Positions 8,175-16,313 of a stretch of 16,509 nucleotides of DNA are shown here, one piece after another. The DNA comes from Chloroflexota bacterium (GTDB taxonomy: Bacteria > Chloroflexota > Limnocylindria > Limnocylindrales > CSP1-4), in contig JAJYGO010000337.1 in NCBI GenBank assembly GCA_021785115.1, positions 1 to 16,509 of the forward strand. Direction: 5' to 3'. Position numbers and translations under genes: made by a program. The stretch's first letter is position 1; every line of letters begins with the position of its first letter. The notes beneath the pieces are model-generated. The model was not told where the DNA came from, made no database searches, and saw nothing but the letters and a program-made list of their open reading frames with translations.

Positions 8175-8807
8175 GTGGCCGAGCCGTTCCGCGCCTTCTC
8201 CAGCAAGGTCGTCCCGATCCGGGCCGAGAACATCGACACCGACCAGATCGTGCCGGCGCGCTACCTCAAGGTCACCAACAAGGACGGCCTCGCGGACGCC
8301 CTGTTCCACGACTGGCGCTACAACGAGGACGGGTCGCAGCGGGAGCCGCGCTTCATCCTCGACGAGCCCCGCTACGCGGGCGCCAAGATCCTGGTCGCGG
8401 GCGACAACTTCGGCAGCGGCTCCTCGCGCGAGCACGCGCCGTGGGCCCTGCGCGCCTGGGGGATCCAGGCCGTCTTCTCCACCGGCTTCGCCGACATCTT
8501 CCGCAGCAACAGCCTCAAGAACGGCGTGCTGCCGATCGTCGTGGACAGGGCCACCCACGAGCGCCTGTTCGAGATGGCCGAGGCGAACCCCGACGGCGAA
8601 GTGCGCGTCGACCTCGCCGAGCAGGGCGTCCTGCTGCCGGACGGCTCCACCCTGGACTTCGAGATCGATCCGTTCGCCAAGATGATGCTGCTGGCCGGCC
8701 AGGACGAGGTCGGCTACGTGCTGGCCAAGGACGCCGACATCTCGGCCTGGGAGGCGGGCCATCCCGCCCGTGTGGACACCCGGCTCGGGACGGCCCTCGC
8801 GCGCTGA
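8175..8807 (+). CDS. leuD: 3-isopropylmalate dehydratase small subunit
   Basis: LeuD is the swivel-domain partner of LeuC in isopropylmalate isomerase. The 210-residue product has the N-terminal VVPIRAENIDTDQIVPARYL. The hallmark GDNFGSGSSREHAPWALRAWG follows, and then STGFADIFRSNSLKNGVLPI, all standard for the family. Length is normal for a LeuD of the roughly 200-residue type. The GTG at 8175 is three bases after the leuC stop and is preceded by GGAGGG, so the pair form one transcript. leuB, often the third partner, does not follow; instead there is a repeat-bearing gap and an unrelated gene. Confidence 0.97.
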   Translation: MAEPFRAFSSKVVPIRAENIDTDQIVPARYLKVTNKDGLADALFHDWRYNEDGSQREPRFILDEPRYAGAKILVAGDNFGSGSSREHAPWALRAWGIQAVFSTGFADIFRSNSLKNGVLPIVVDRATHERLFEMAEANPDGEVRVDLAEQGVLLPDGSTLDFEIDPFAKMMLLAGQDEVGYVLAKDADISAWEAGHPARVDTRLGTALAR

Positions 8808-8838
8808 GCCGGGCCGCAGACCGGCCACGGCGGGTGGC

Positions 8839-8923
8839 GACGCCGTGCGGCGCACGACGCCGGGCGGCGCGCGGCGCCGTGCGGCCCATGTGGTCCAGCA
8901 GACCATGACGCCCGGCAGCGCAT
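8839..8923 (+). repeat. Imperfect 17-bp tandem repeat before the HEWLH gene
   Basis: Three 17-base units start at 8839, 8856 and 8873, close to GACGCCGTGCGGCGCAC with a few substitutions each. After one strongly diverged unit, a fifth in-register unit (8907-8923) matches about 13 of 17 bases and runs into the ATG at 8922. Each unit contains small GC inverted repeats. There is no T run to suggest an intrinsic terminator for leuCD. Confidence 0.55.
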
Positions 8924-9698
8924 GACCTCGCCCGCCAGCGGGGACGCCTCCCGGCCCCCGTCCTCGAGGTGGCGCCTGCTCGGGGTCGTGGCGCCGGCCC
9001 TCGACGCTCGGACCGGCGTGTTCGGCATGCGCCACCGGCGGACGATGGCAGGGGCCGAGGTGGACGCCTGCACCGGGATGCTGCGCGCCCTGCCCGGGGC
9101 GGTGGCGGCGTGGAGCGACGGGAACGTCGAGATCGATGCCGAGGTGGTCGTGGCCGAGCGGCCGCTGGCCAGGCTGGCGCGGGACGGCGGCGGCTGGTGG
9201 GCCGACCCTGGCGCCGCGGCGGACCTGCTCGAGCCCCACCTCGCCTCGCCGCGCGACTCGATCCTGCTGCTCTACCCCTCGGACGGCGACCCGGCCCTCC
9301 GCGGCGCCTGGGGCTACACGTGGGGCGAGGTCGCGTTCCTGGGCGGGGCCGGCTTCTCGGCCATCGTGTCCGATCCGTGGCCCGGCTGGGCGACCATCGA
9401 GGACCCGGCCCACGGCTTCGTCCACGAGTGGCTGCACCAGGTGGAGGCGGTGTACCGCCGGCTGGGCGTCCCCGAGGACGACCTGCCGGGACTCCACGAC
9501 GTGGCCGACCGGCGGACGACGCGCGCCGACGCCCCCGACCGCGACGAGACGTACGCCGAGCACGAGCGCCGCACGGGCTCCTGGCGGCCCTGGTATCGCG
9601 ACTACATGACCGGTACGGTCGGGCCCAAGTCTGGCGAGGCGCCCCGCCTGCGGGGCCTGACCCGCGAGCGCTGGCTCCTGCGGCCGAACCCGGCATGA
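8922..9698 (+). CDS. Uncharacterised protein with HExxH metallopeptidase-like motif
   Basis: I do not recognise this 258-residue protein as a named family. It has no signal peptide or membrane segment. The N-terminal half has RLLGVVAPALDARTGVFG and SDGNVEIDAEVVVAERPLAR. The middle has ILLLYPSDGD and GAWGYTWGEVAF. The most telling part is GFVHEWLHQVEAVYRRLG with His168-Glu169-x-x-His172, a zincin-type metal site on a helix. GLHD (His192/Asp193) and Glu175 are candidate third ligands. A late aromatic RPWYRDYMTGTVGP follows. A zinc hydrolase-like role is inferred from the motif alone. ATG 8922 has no clear ribosome site. An in-frame ATG at residue 36 is an alternative start, but upstream residues look coherent. 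It is not obviously related to leucine synthesis. Confidence 0.72.
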   Translation: MTSPASGDASRPPSSRWRLLGVVAPALDARTGVFGMRHRRTMAGAEVDACTGMLRALPGAVAAWSDGNVEIDAEVVVAERPLARLARDGGGWWADPGAAADLLEPHLASPRDSILLLYPSDGDPALRGAWGYTWGEVAFLGGAGFSAIVSDPWPGWATIEDPAHGFVHEWLHQVEAVYRRLGVPEDDLPGLHDVADRRTTRADAPDRDETYAEHERRTGSWRPWYRDYMTGTVGPKSGEAPRLRGLTRERWLLRPNPA

Positions 9699-9738
9699 CG
9701 CCCGGGAACCGATCCTGCGCAGCCGCCGTCTGGCGCCC

Positions 9739-10425
9739 ATGAACCGCCGTCCCCGCACTCTTCCCCTGCTCGCCGCCACCGTGACGGCGCTCGCCCTGGC
9801 GGCCTGCACCGCCAACCCCGGTCCTCCCCCCGCGTCCGTCCCCGCATCACCGGCACCACCCGGCGTCGAGACGGCGAGCCCCGCGGCATCGCCGAACCCG
9901 GTCGCCACGGCCAGCCCCGCGGCCCCGGCGAGCGCCTCCCCGACCGAGGCGCCCGGCGCCCCGTCGAGCGGGGCCCCCGGCACACCGCCGGTCCCGGGCG
10001 GCAGCGGCGGCAGCACGCCGGGCATCACGCCGATCCCCATCGACCCGGGCGGCCCCGGCTTCTCGATCGGCCCGATCCAGGTCCAGCCGCCGACCCTCGT
10101 CCGGCCGGTCGCGAGTCTGCTGAACGTCCACGACGTCCGCGCCGAGTCCGTCGCGGCCACGGTGTCGGCCGGCCACGTCATCGCGACCGTGGTCTGGTGG
10201 AGCGGCCCGGCGCCGTGCAGCGAGCTGTCGGAGGTCAGCGTCGCCCGGAGCGGCAGCGCCTTCACCCTGACCGTGCGCGAGGGCACCCGGGAGCTCGGCA
10301 TCGCCTGCCCGGCCATCGCCGTCCACAAGGAGGCCTCGGTCGACCTCGGGGTGCTGGCGGCCGGCAGCTACACCGTCGCGGCCACCGGCGTGGACGCCCC
10401 GGTCACGGTGACCGTCCCGGGATGA
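9739..10425 (+). CDS. Secreted lipoprotein with Pro/Ser/Ala-rich linker
   Basis: The 228-residue product starts with a lipoprotein signal: NRRPR, a hydrophobic stretch TLPLLAATVTALA, then lipobox LAAC with Cys23 as the acylation site. Residues about 24-115 are a low-complexity Pro/Ala/Ser/Gly linker, likely extended and spanning the outer cell layer. The C-terminal domain of about 110 residues (VASLLNVHDVRAESVAATVS onward) is predicted beta-rich from its alternating hydrophobic pattern. It has a Cys pair (GPAPCSEL and LGIACPAI) that could form a disulfide. No enzyme motif is seen. It lies upstream of the MarP-like membrane protease, so a cell-envelope role is plausible but not shown. The start is set by the signal peptide; no strong ribosome site is visible. 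Confidence 0.8.
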   Translation: MNRRPRTLPLLAATVTALALAACTANPGPPPASVPASPAPPGVETASPAASPNPVATASPAAPASASPTEAPGAPSSGAPGTPPVPGGSGGSTPGITPIPIDPGGPGFSIGPIQVQPPTLVRPVASLLNVHDVRAESVAATVSAGHVIATVVWWSGPAPCSELSEVSVARSGSAFTLTVREGTRELGIACPAIAVHKEASVDLGVLAAGSYTVAATGVDAPVTVTVPG

Positions 10426-10447
10426 GGCGGATCCGGTCAACCTCGCC

Positions 10448-10453
10448 CATACT
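10448..10453 (+). promoter_or_regulatory. Candidate -10 for leaderless marP-like gene
   Basis: CATACT ends six bases before the GTG at 10460, so transcription would begin at or next to the start codon, giving a leaderless mRNA. The same hexamer precedes ilvD at 13409. No convincing -35. Confidence 0.45.
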
Positions 10454-10459
10454 CGCCGG

Positions 10460-11635
10460 GTGAACCTGTTCGACCTCCTGGCCGCCGTCGTCCTGGTGGC
10501 GGCCGTCATCGCCGGCACGCGCACCGGTGCCCTCCCCCAGATCGGCGGCATCGCCGGCGCGGTGGGAGGCCTCCTGCTCAGCCTCAACCTGGCCCCGTGG
10601 ATGGTCAGCGTGACCTCCGGCTTCCAGCCCGTCCCGAGGGTGCTGGCGGTCCTGGGGGCGATCATCGCGGCAGTGCTGATCGGCGAGGCGATCGGCTCCG
10701 GCCTGGGCCGGGCGCTCGCCGACCGCCTCGGCCAGGGCGTCCTGTCCGGCGTGGACCGGGCCGCCGGGGCGGTGCTCGGCGCGGCGCAGGCGATCCTGAT
10801 CATCTGGCTTGCGGGCGGCCTGCTGGCCGTCGGGCCGCTGCCGACCGTGGGCCGCACGGCGTCCGAGTCGTTCACGATGCAGGTCATCGAGGCCTACCTG
10901 CCTCCCCCGACCAAGGTCGTCGGCCAGATCGCCGGGGCGCTCGACGCGTCCGGCCTGCCGGCAGTCTTCGTGGGCCTCGAACCCGCGCCGCTCGCCCCCG
11001 TGGACCTGCCGGGCTCGGCCCAGGCCCGCCGGATCGCGGCCGGGGCGATCGACGGGACCGCTCGCGTCGTCACGCTCGCCTGCGCCACGCAGGTCACCGG
11101 CACGGCCGAGCTCATCGCCCCCAACTACCTGGTCACCAACGCGCACGTGGTGGCGGGCGCCCAGGCCATCAACGTCGAGCTCGGCTCCGAGGACGTCGCG
11201 GCGAGGGCGGTCGCGTTCGACCCGGAGCTCGACGTCGCCGTGCTCTACGCGCCCGGCTTCAAGGGCACGGTGCTGCGGTTCGCCACCGCCATCCCGGATC
11301 GCGGCGTCCAGGGCGCGGCGATCGGCTACCCGGGCGGCGGCCCCATGGTCGTGATCCCGGCCGGCGTTACGGGCTCCTATCCGGCCACGGGCCGCGACAT
11401 CTACAACAAGACGGTCATCGACCGCACGATCATCGAGCTCCGCGCCGCGATCCAGCCCGGCGACTCGGGCGGCCCGCTGGTCCTGCCCGACGGGACGATC
11501 GGCGGGCTGGTGTTCGCCGAGTCCCGCGACGTCGCCGGGGTGGGCTACGCGCTGACGCCGACCTCGGTCGCCGCGGCCGTGCAGCCGGCCATCGGCCGGA
11601 CGCGCGCGGTCGACCTCGGCCCGTGCATCCACTAG
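10460..11635 (+). CDS. MarP-like membrane serine protease (CvpA domain + trypsin-like domain)
   Basis: The 391-residue product has an N-terminal CvpA-type membrane domain (about 1-125). Its four hydrophobic segments start with LFDLLAAVVLVAAVIAG and include VLAVLGAIIAAVLIGEAIGS and AAQAILIIWLAGGLLAV. An extracytoplasmic chymotrypsin-fold protease domain follows. The catalytic triad is readable: TNAHVVAG (His229), ELDVAVL (Asp258) and QPGDSGGPL (Ser336). Cys208 and the near-terminal Cys389 occupy positions like the regulatory disulfide of mycobacterial MarP (Rv3671c), which is needed for acid and oxidative stress resistance. GTG 10460 is chosen because the membrane domain begins there and a -10-like CATACT lies six bases upstream, implying leaderless translation. 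It is followed after 13 bases by the DUF885 gene. Substrate here is unknown. Confidence 0.9.
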   Translation: MNLFDLLAAVVLVAAVIAGTRTGALPQIGGIAGAVGGLLLSLNLAPWMVSVTSGFQPVPRVLAVLGAIIAAVLIGEAIGSGLGRALADRLGQGVLSGVDRAAGAVLGAAQAILIIWLAGGLLAVGPLPTVGRTASESFTMQVIEAYLPPPTKVVGQIAGALDASGLPAVFVGLEPAPLAPVDLPGSAQARRIAAGAIDGTARVVTLACATQVTGTAELIAPNYLVTNAHVVAGAQAINVELGSEDVAARAVAFDPELDVAVLYAPGFKGTVLRFATAIPDRGVQGAAIGYPGGGPMVVIPAGVTGSYPATGRDIYNKTVIDRTIIELRAAIQPGDSGGPLVLPDGTIGGLVFAESRDVAGVGYALTPTSVAAAVQPAIGRTRAVDLGPCIH

Positions 11636-11648
11636 CGGCGGACCGACC

Positions 11649-13394
11649 ATGACCTCCGGCAGCCCAGGCGAGGCGGGCGCGAGCGACCCCCGCGTGTCCC
11701 GGCTGGCGGACGCCTACTGGGAGGCCACGCTCGCCTTCGCGCCCACGCTGGCCACCGCGATCGGGGACCGCCGGTTCGACGACCGCATGCCGGACCCGAC
11801 GCCCGAGGCGGCCGCCGCCCAGCGCGCCCGCCTGGCCGCGCTGCTCGCCGAGCTCGACGCGATCGGTCCGGCCGACCCGCCCTCCGAGGCCGATCGCCTG
11901 ACGCGCTCCGCGCTCCGCGCCGGGCTCGAGGGGAACATCGCCGAGCTCGACTCCGGGCTCCGCGACTGGAACGTGGACTCGCTCGAGGGGGTGCCCGCGG
12001 ACCTGCTGGTGATCCCCGACTTCCAGCGCGTGGACGGGCCCGCCGCGGGCGATGCCATGGTGGCGCGCTGGCGGGCGCTGGCCCGGTTCGTGGACGCGCA
12101 CGCGGCGACCCTGCGGTCGTCGCTGGCGGACGGCCGCGTCGCGGCGACGCCGACCGTGGACCGCAACATCGCGCTCCTCGACGGCCTGCTGGCCGAGCCG
12201 GTGGAGCGGTGGCCCCTGGTCCAGACGCCGCTCGCCGGCGCCGAGGCGGCCGGGCCGGTCTTCCCCGACGCCGAGCGCGACCGGTTCGCCGCGGCGCTGC
12301 GGGACGTCACCGAGGTGGAGATCCGGCCGTCGCTCGCGCGGCTCCGCGCGCTCCTCGCCGACGAGATCCGGCCGGTCGCCCGGCCCGCCTCCGCGCCCGG
12401 CATGGGCCACGTGCCCGGCGGGCTGGAGGGCTACCGCGGGCTCATCCGCGCGCACACCTCACTCGACCTCGCGCCCGAGGCCCTCCACCAGCTGGGCCTC
12501 GACGAGATCGCGCGCATCGACGCCGAGCTCGAGGCCCTGGCCGGCCGGGTGCTCGGCGCGCGCGGCCTCGCGGCGGCGGTCGAGCGGCTGCGGTCCGATC
12601 CATCGCTGGGCTTCTCGAGCCGCGAGGAGGTCCTCGCCAGCGGCGTCGAGGCGCTGGCGCGCGCGAACGCGGCCGTGCCGGAATGGTTCGGCCGCCTGCC
12701 CAAGGCCCCCTGCGTCGTGGTGGCCATGGGGCCGCACGAGGAGGAGCACGGCACCATCGCCTACTACCGCGAGCCCGCCGCCGACGGCTCCCGGCCCGGC
12801 CAGTTCTACCTCAACCTCGCCCGGCCGGAGACGCGCCGCCGGTACCAGGCCGAGGCGCTCGCCTACCACGAGTCGGTGCCCGGCCACCACCTCCAGCTCG
12901 CCATCATGCAGGAGCTGTCCGGGCTGCCGGCGTTCCGGCGCCACCTGGGCGTCACGGCGTTCGTGGAGGGCTGGGGCCTGTACGCGGAGCGCCTCGCCGA
13001 CGAGATGGGCCTCTACTCGGACGACCTGTCGCGGCTGGGGGTCCTCTCGTTCGACGCCTGGCGCGCGTCCCGGCTGGTGGTGGACACGGGCATGCACGCG
13101 CTGGGCTGGCCGCGCGACCGGGCGATCACGTTCATGTCCGAGCACACCGCGCTCGCGGTCAACAACATCGCCAACGAGATCGACCGCTACATCGGCATGC
13201 CGGCGCAGGCACTCGCCTACAAGACCGGCCAGCTGGAGATGCTCAGGGCGAGGACGTCCGTGGAACGCCGGCTCGGCGCGCGCTTCGACATCCGGGCCTT
13301 CCACGACGTCCTGCTGGGCTCGGGCGCGGTGCCCCTCACGACGATGGCCGAGGTCGTGGACGCGTGGGTGGCGGCGCGGCTCCGGGGCTCCTGA
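11649..13394 (+). CDS. DUF885 family protein, putative zinc metallopeptidase
   Basis: The 581-residue product is a full-length DUF885 member. The N-terminal helical part begins DPRVSRLADAYWEATLAFAP. The family core follows: YHESVPGHHLQ (His407, Glu408, His413), EGWGLYAERLADEMG (Glu440), VVDTGMHALGW and YIGMPAQALAYKTG. The HExxxGH arrangement plus the downstream Glu gives a gluzincin-like metal site, and members are regarded as predicted metallopeptidases. No signal peptide is seen, so it is probably cytoplasmic, unlike some secreted relatives. It starts 13 bases after the MarP-like gene, likely on the same transcript, so the two hydrolases may serve related peptide turnover. That link is inference. 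Substrate unknown. Confidence 0.9.
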   Translation: MTSGSPGEAGASDPRVSRLADAYWEATLAFAPTLATAIGDRRFDDRMPDPTPEAAAAQRARLAALLAELDAIGPADPPSEADRLTRSALRAGLEGNIAELDSGLRDWNVDSLEGVPADLLVIPDFQRVDGPAAGDAMVARWRALARFVDAHAATLRSSLADGRVAATPTVDRNIALLDGLLAEPVERWPLVQTPLAGAEAAGPVFPDAERDRFAAALRDVTEVEIRPSLARLRALLADEIRPVARPASAPGMGHVPGGLEGYRGLIRAHTSLDLAPEALHQLGLDEIARIDAELEALAGRVLGARGLAAAVERLRSDPSLGFSSREEVLASGVEALARANAAVPEWFGRLPKAPCVVVAMGPHEEEHGTIAYYREPAADGSRPGQFYLNLARPETRRRYQAEALAYHESVPGHHLQLAIMQELSGLPAFRRHLGVTAFVEGWGLYAERLADEMGLYSDDLSRLGVLSFDAWRASRLVVDTGMHALGWPRDRAITFMSEHTALAVNNIANEIDRYIGMPAQALAYKTGQLEMLRARTSVERRLGARFDIRAFHDVLLGSGAVPLTTMAEVVDAWVAARLRGS

Positions 13395-13408
13395 CCCGCC
13401 GCGCGGGG

Positions 13409-13414
13409 CATACT
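13409..13414 (+). promoter_or_regulatory. Candidate -10 element of ilvD
   Basis: CATACT lies 40 bases before the ATG at 13455, which has GAGGA (13446-13450) four bases upstream. Promoter and ribosome site both point to 13455, not 13558, as the original ilvD start. Confidence 0.4.
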
Positions 13415-13454
13415 GGGGGGCGCAGACCCGCCGCACCCACGCCCCGAGGAAGAC

Positions 13455-13557
13455 ATGGCCGCAGACCGCCCGCTCCCCTACGACCGCCCCGTCGACCCCG
13501 GCAAGCGCCACAGCCACGCGCTGACCGACGGTCCCGACCGCGCGGCGGCGCGGGGCG
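13455..13557 (+). other. ilvD: N-terminal part of ilvD in another frame (frameshift)
   Basis: From ATG 13455 the frame reads MAADRPLPYDRP, then [17 protein letters not shown], which is the usual DHAD N-terminal sequence (cf. [19 protein letters not shown]). It loses the family after CGG at 13551. The rest of the enzyme continues in the +1 frame from MLKAVGF at 13558. Dropping one G from GGGG (13552-13555) would give ...AAARAMLKAVG and a continuous 582-residue protein. A sequencing or assembly indel is the simplest explanation; a true mutation is possible. Confidence 0.8.
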
Positions 13558-15204
13558 ATGCTCAAGGCCGTCGGCTTCAGCGACGACGACCTCGCCCAGC
13601 CGATCATCGGCGTCGCGACGACCTGGATCGAGACGATGCCCTGCAACATCAACCAGCGTCGGCTGGCCGAGTTCGTCAAGCAGGGCATCCGGGCCGCCGG
13701 CGGCACGCCGATGGAGTTCAACACGGTCGCGGTGAGCGACGGCGTGTCGATGGGCACCGAGGGCATGAAGGCCTCGCTCATCAGCCGCGAGGTGATCGCG
13801 GACTCGATCGAGCTGGTCGCCCGCGGCCACCTGTTCGACGGGATCGTGATCCTGGTCGGCTGCGACAAGACCATCCCGGCCGGCGCCATGGCCCTCGGCC
13901 GCCTCGACATCCCGGGCCTCGTCCTCTACAACGGCACGATCCTGCCGGGCACCTACAAGGGCCAGCCCGCCGACGTGGTCACCGTGTTCGAGGCCATCGG
14001 CGCCTACCGGGCCGGCACGATCACCCTCGACGAGCTGTACGAGGCGGAGAACGGCGCCTGCCCCGGCGCCGGGGCCTGCGGCGGCCAGTTCACCGCCAAC
14101 ACCATGTCGATGGTCCTCGAGTTCCTGGGCCTGTCGCCTGCGGGCCTCAACGGCATCCCGGCCGAGGACCCGGCGAAGGACGAGGCCGCGCGCCGCTGCG
14201 GCGAGCTGGTGATGACGCTCGTCCACCACGACGTCCGCCCGTCGTCGATCGTCACCAAGCGCTCGCTCGAGAACGCGGTCGCGGCCGTGGCGGCGACCGG
14301 CGGCTCCACCAACGCGGTGCTGCACCTGCCGGCGATCGCCGCGGAGTACGGGCTCTCGCTGTCCCTCGACGAGTTCACCGCCGTCGCCGACCGCACGCCG
14401 CTGATCGCGGACATGCGCCCCGGCGGCCGCTACCTCGCCGCGGACATGTACCAGGCCGGCGGCGTGGGCATCGTGATGAAGGAGCTGCTCAAGCGGGACC
14501 TCCTCCACGGCGGCGAGAAGACGATCGACGGGCGGACGATCGCCAGGATCGCCGAGGACGCGGTGGCCACCGAGGGCCAGCGGGTGGTCCACCCCATCGA
14601 GACGCCCATCAAGCCCTTCGGCGGCCTGACCATCCTGCGGGGCTCCCTCGCCCCCGAGGGCTGCGTCGTCAAGCTGGCCGGCCACGAGCGCAAGACGCAC
14701 CGCGGCCCGGCCCGCGTGTTCAACAACGAGAACGAGTGCTACGCGGCCGTCCGCGACCGCAAGATCAACAAGGGCGACGTCCTGGTGATCCGCTACGAGG
14801 GGCCCGTGGGCGGGCCCGGCATGCAGGAGATGCTCTCGGTCACGGCCGCGATCCAGGGCCAGGGCCTGGGCGGCGACATCCTGCTGCTCACCGACGGCCG
14901 GTTCTCCGGCGGCACGCACGGGCTGATGATCGGCCACGTGGCCCCCGAGGCGGCCGTCGGCGGCCCGATCGCGCTGGTCGAGGAGGGCGACATCATCAGC
15001 GTGGACGTGGACGCCAAGGCGCTCAACCTCGAGGTGGACGAGGCCGTGCTTGCGGAGCGGCGCGCGCGCTGGGCGCCGCCGGCGCCGCGCTACACGACCG
15101 GGGTCATGGCCAAGTACGCCGCGCTGGTGTCGTCCGCCTCGCTGGGCGCCGTCACCAACGGCGCGGCCCTGCAGCGGGCGCTCGACGCCCGGATGAACGG
15201 CTAG
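13558..15204 (+). CDS. ilvD: Dihydroxy-acid dehydratase (N-terminus displaced by frameshift)
   Basis: IlvD dehydrates the dihydroxy acids to the keto acids of Val/Leu and Ile, using an Fe-S cluster. From ATG 13558 the 548-residue frame shows the three cluster cysteines in PCN (Cys29), GCDK (Cys102) and [12 protein letters not shown] (Cys174), a set associated with [2Fe-2S] DHADs. The C-terminal family motifs [33 protein letters not shown] and [17 protein letters not shown] are intact. About 34 family residues lie upstream in another frame (13455-13557), so translation from 13558 would give a truncated start, and ATG 13558 has only GGGG in front of it. If the shift is an assembly error the gene is normal. 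It is separate from the ilvBNC-leuA operon and on the opposite strand. Confidence 0.93.
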   Translation: MLKAVGFSDDDLAQPIIGVATTWIETMPCNINQRRLAEFVKQGIRAAGGTPMEFNTVAVSDGVSMGTEGMKASLISREVIADSIELVARGHLFDGIVILVGCDKTIPAGAMALGRLDIPGLVLYNGTILPGTYKGQPADVVTVFEAIGAYRAGTITLDELYEAENGACPGAGACGGQFTANTMSMVLEFLGLSPAGLNGIPAEDPAKDEAARRCGELVMTLVHHDVRPSSIVTKRSLENAVAAVAATGGSTNAVLHLPAIAAEYGLSLSLDEFTAVADRTPLIADMRPGGRYLAADMYQAGGVGIVMKELLKRDLLHGGEKTIDGRTIARIAEDAVATEGQRVVHPIETPIKPFGGLTILRGSLAPEGCVVKLAGHERKTHRGPARVFNNENECYAAVRDRKINKGDVLVIRYEGPVGGPGMQEMLSVTAAIQGQGLGGDILLLTDGRFSGGTHGLMIGHVAPEAAVGGPIALVEEGDIISVDVDAKALNLEVDEAVLAERRARWAPPAPRYTTGVMAKYAALVSSASLGAVTNGAALQRALDARMNG

Positions 15205-15262
15205 CAGCCGGAGGGGGCCGGGGCCGGGAGCAGCAGCCGGGGGCACGCCCGAGGCGGGGCGG

Positions 15263-15270
15263 AAGGAGGA
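15263..15270 (+). promoter_or_regulatory. Strong ribosome binding site of the LLM gene
   Basis: AAGGAGGA ends four bases before ATG 15275. It is the best Shine-Dalgarno match seen in the window and fixes this start. Confidence 0.75.
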
Positions 15271-15274
15271 CGAG

Positions 15275-16222
15275 ATGCCGTCGCACCCGACGCCGGGACT
15301 TGCACCCCGGCCCGGCGCCGCGCTGCCGCCGGCCCTGCCCGGGCTGGTCGGCGTCCGCCTGTCCGCGACCGAGCAGGCGGGCCTGGACTGGCACCGCCTC
15401 GACGAGACCTGGGGCGCCGCGGGCGAGGAGCACGCGGTCTCGGCCTGCTGGCTGTCGGACCACCTCTCGGACGCCTCGCTCGAGCGCAACGGGCCCGCCT
15501 TCGAGACGATGTCGCTCGCGGCGGCGCTGTCGCGGCGGGTGCCCGGCAAGTGGGTGGGGATCGCGGTGGCGTCGGCGACCTTCCGCCACCCGGCGGTCCT
15601 GGCCAAGGCGGCGACCGTCCTCGACAACGTCACCGGCGGCCGGTTCATCCTCGGGGTCGGCGCGGGCTGGCACGCCGGCGAGCACGAGGCGTTCGGCATC
15701 CCGCTGCCGCCGCCCCGCGAGCGGTTCGACCGGTTCGAGAGCCAGCTCCGGGTCCTGCGGGCGCTGTTCAGCGACCGGGCGCGGCACCGCCCGGGCGTCA
15801 CGCTCGACGACCCCTTCTACCCCCTCCTCGGCGCCACCAACGAGCCGCCGCCGGTCCGGCCCGGCGGGCCGCTGCTGTGGGTGGGGGCCACCAGGCCACG
15901 CGGCCTCCGGCTGCTGGCGGAGTACGCCGCGGGCTGGCCGATGCCGGGCAACCGGCCGGGCGACGTCGAGTACTTCTCGGCGGCGCGGTCGGACATCCTG
16001 CGGGCGCTCGAGGCCGCGGGCCGCGACCCGGCGGGGTTCTCCTTCGCGGCGCAGCTCTCGTGCGGGACGACGCCCGCCCACCGGCGGACGGCCCTGGCCA
16101 CGGCGCGGCGGTTCCTCGCCGCCGGCGCCACCCACGTGATCCTGGGCCTGCCGGCCAGCATCGCCCCGGACGGAATGACCGCGTTGGCCGACGAGGTCGC
16201 GGAGCCGCTGCTGGGCGAGTGA
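15275..16222 (+). CDS. LLM-class flavin (F420/FMN)-dependent oxidoreductase
   Basis: The 315-residue product belongs to the bacterial luciferase-like TIM-barrel family, which uses reduced FMN or F420H2 as cofactor. Family text includes [11 protein letters not shown] near the second strand and [38 protein letters not shown]. The diagnostic [24 protein letters not shown] follows, with [18 protein letters not shown] after it. A C-terminal [17 protein letters not shown] closes the barrel. Pro-rich residues 1-25 precede the barrel. A strong AAGGAGGA supports the start. It lies 70 bases after ilvD with no visible terminator, so read-through from ilvD is possible. There is no reason to assign it to BCAA synthesis. 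Substrate and cofactor cannot be told from sequence alone; F420 use is likely if the host makes F420. Confidence 0.88.
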   Translation: MPSHPTPGLAPRPGAALPPALPGLVGVRLSATEQAGLDWHRLDETWGAAGEEHAVSACWLSDHLSDASLERNGPAFETMSLAAALSRRVPGKWVGIAVASATFRHPAVLAKAATVLDNVTGGRFILGVGAGWHAGEHEAFGIPLPPPRERFDRFESQLRVLRALFSDRARHRPGVTLDDPFYPLLGATNEPPPVRPGGPLLWVGATRPRGLRLLAEYAAGWPMPGNRPGDVEYFSAARSDILRALEAAGRDPAGFSFAAQLSCGTTPAHRRTALATARRFLAAGATHVILGLPASIAPDGMTALADEVAEPLLGE

Positions 16223-16231
16223 CGGGCGCGG

Positions 16232-16259
16232 CCCGTGGGCGCGGTCCCGTGGGCGCGGT
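16232..16259 (+). repeat. 14-bp perfect tandem duplication
   Basis: CCCGTGGGCGCGGT occurs twice head to tail (16232-16245 and 16246-16259), with a GGGCGCGG remnant just upstream at 16225. It fills part of the gap after the LLM gene. No hairpin plus T run is present, so it is not called a terminator. Confidence 0.6.
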
Positions 16260-16297
16260 CCCCGATCCGGGGGCTCGATCCCGCGGCCCGGGTGCAG

Positions 16298-16303
16298 TAC
16301 GCT
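16298..16303 (+). promoter_or_regulatory. Candidate -10 for the zinc-ribbon gene
   Basis: TACGCT lies ten bases before GTG 16314, so the transcript would have a leader of only a few bases. Same hexamer as upstream of leuC. Confidence 0.4.
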
Positions 16304-16313
16304 CCGCCCCACT

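Noticed and set aside
6630..10328. Very long open frame on the minus strand opposite leuCD and the HEWLH gene
   Set aside because: It is antisense to genes with clear family motifs, is rich in Arg/Gly/Ala/Val, and has no domains. Such frames arise from GC-biased third positions.
13395..13408. CCCGC-CGC-GCGGG hairpin after the DUF885 stop as a terminator
   Set aside because: Short 5-bp stem with no T run, and it abuts the ilvD -10. It could be chance in GC-rich DNA.
13455..16139. Long plus-strand frame crossing ilvD and the LLM gene
   Set aside because: Only its first 33 or so codons match DHAD. The rest is out-of-frame Arg/Pro text over two well-supported genes.
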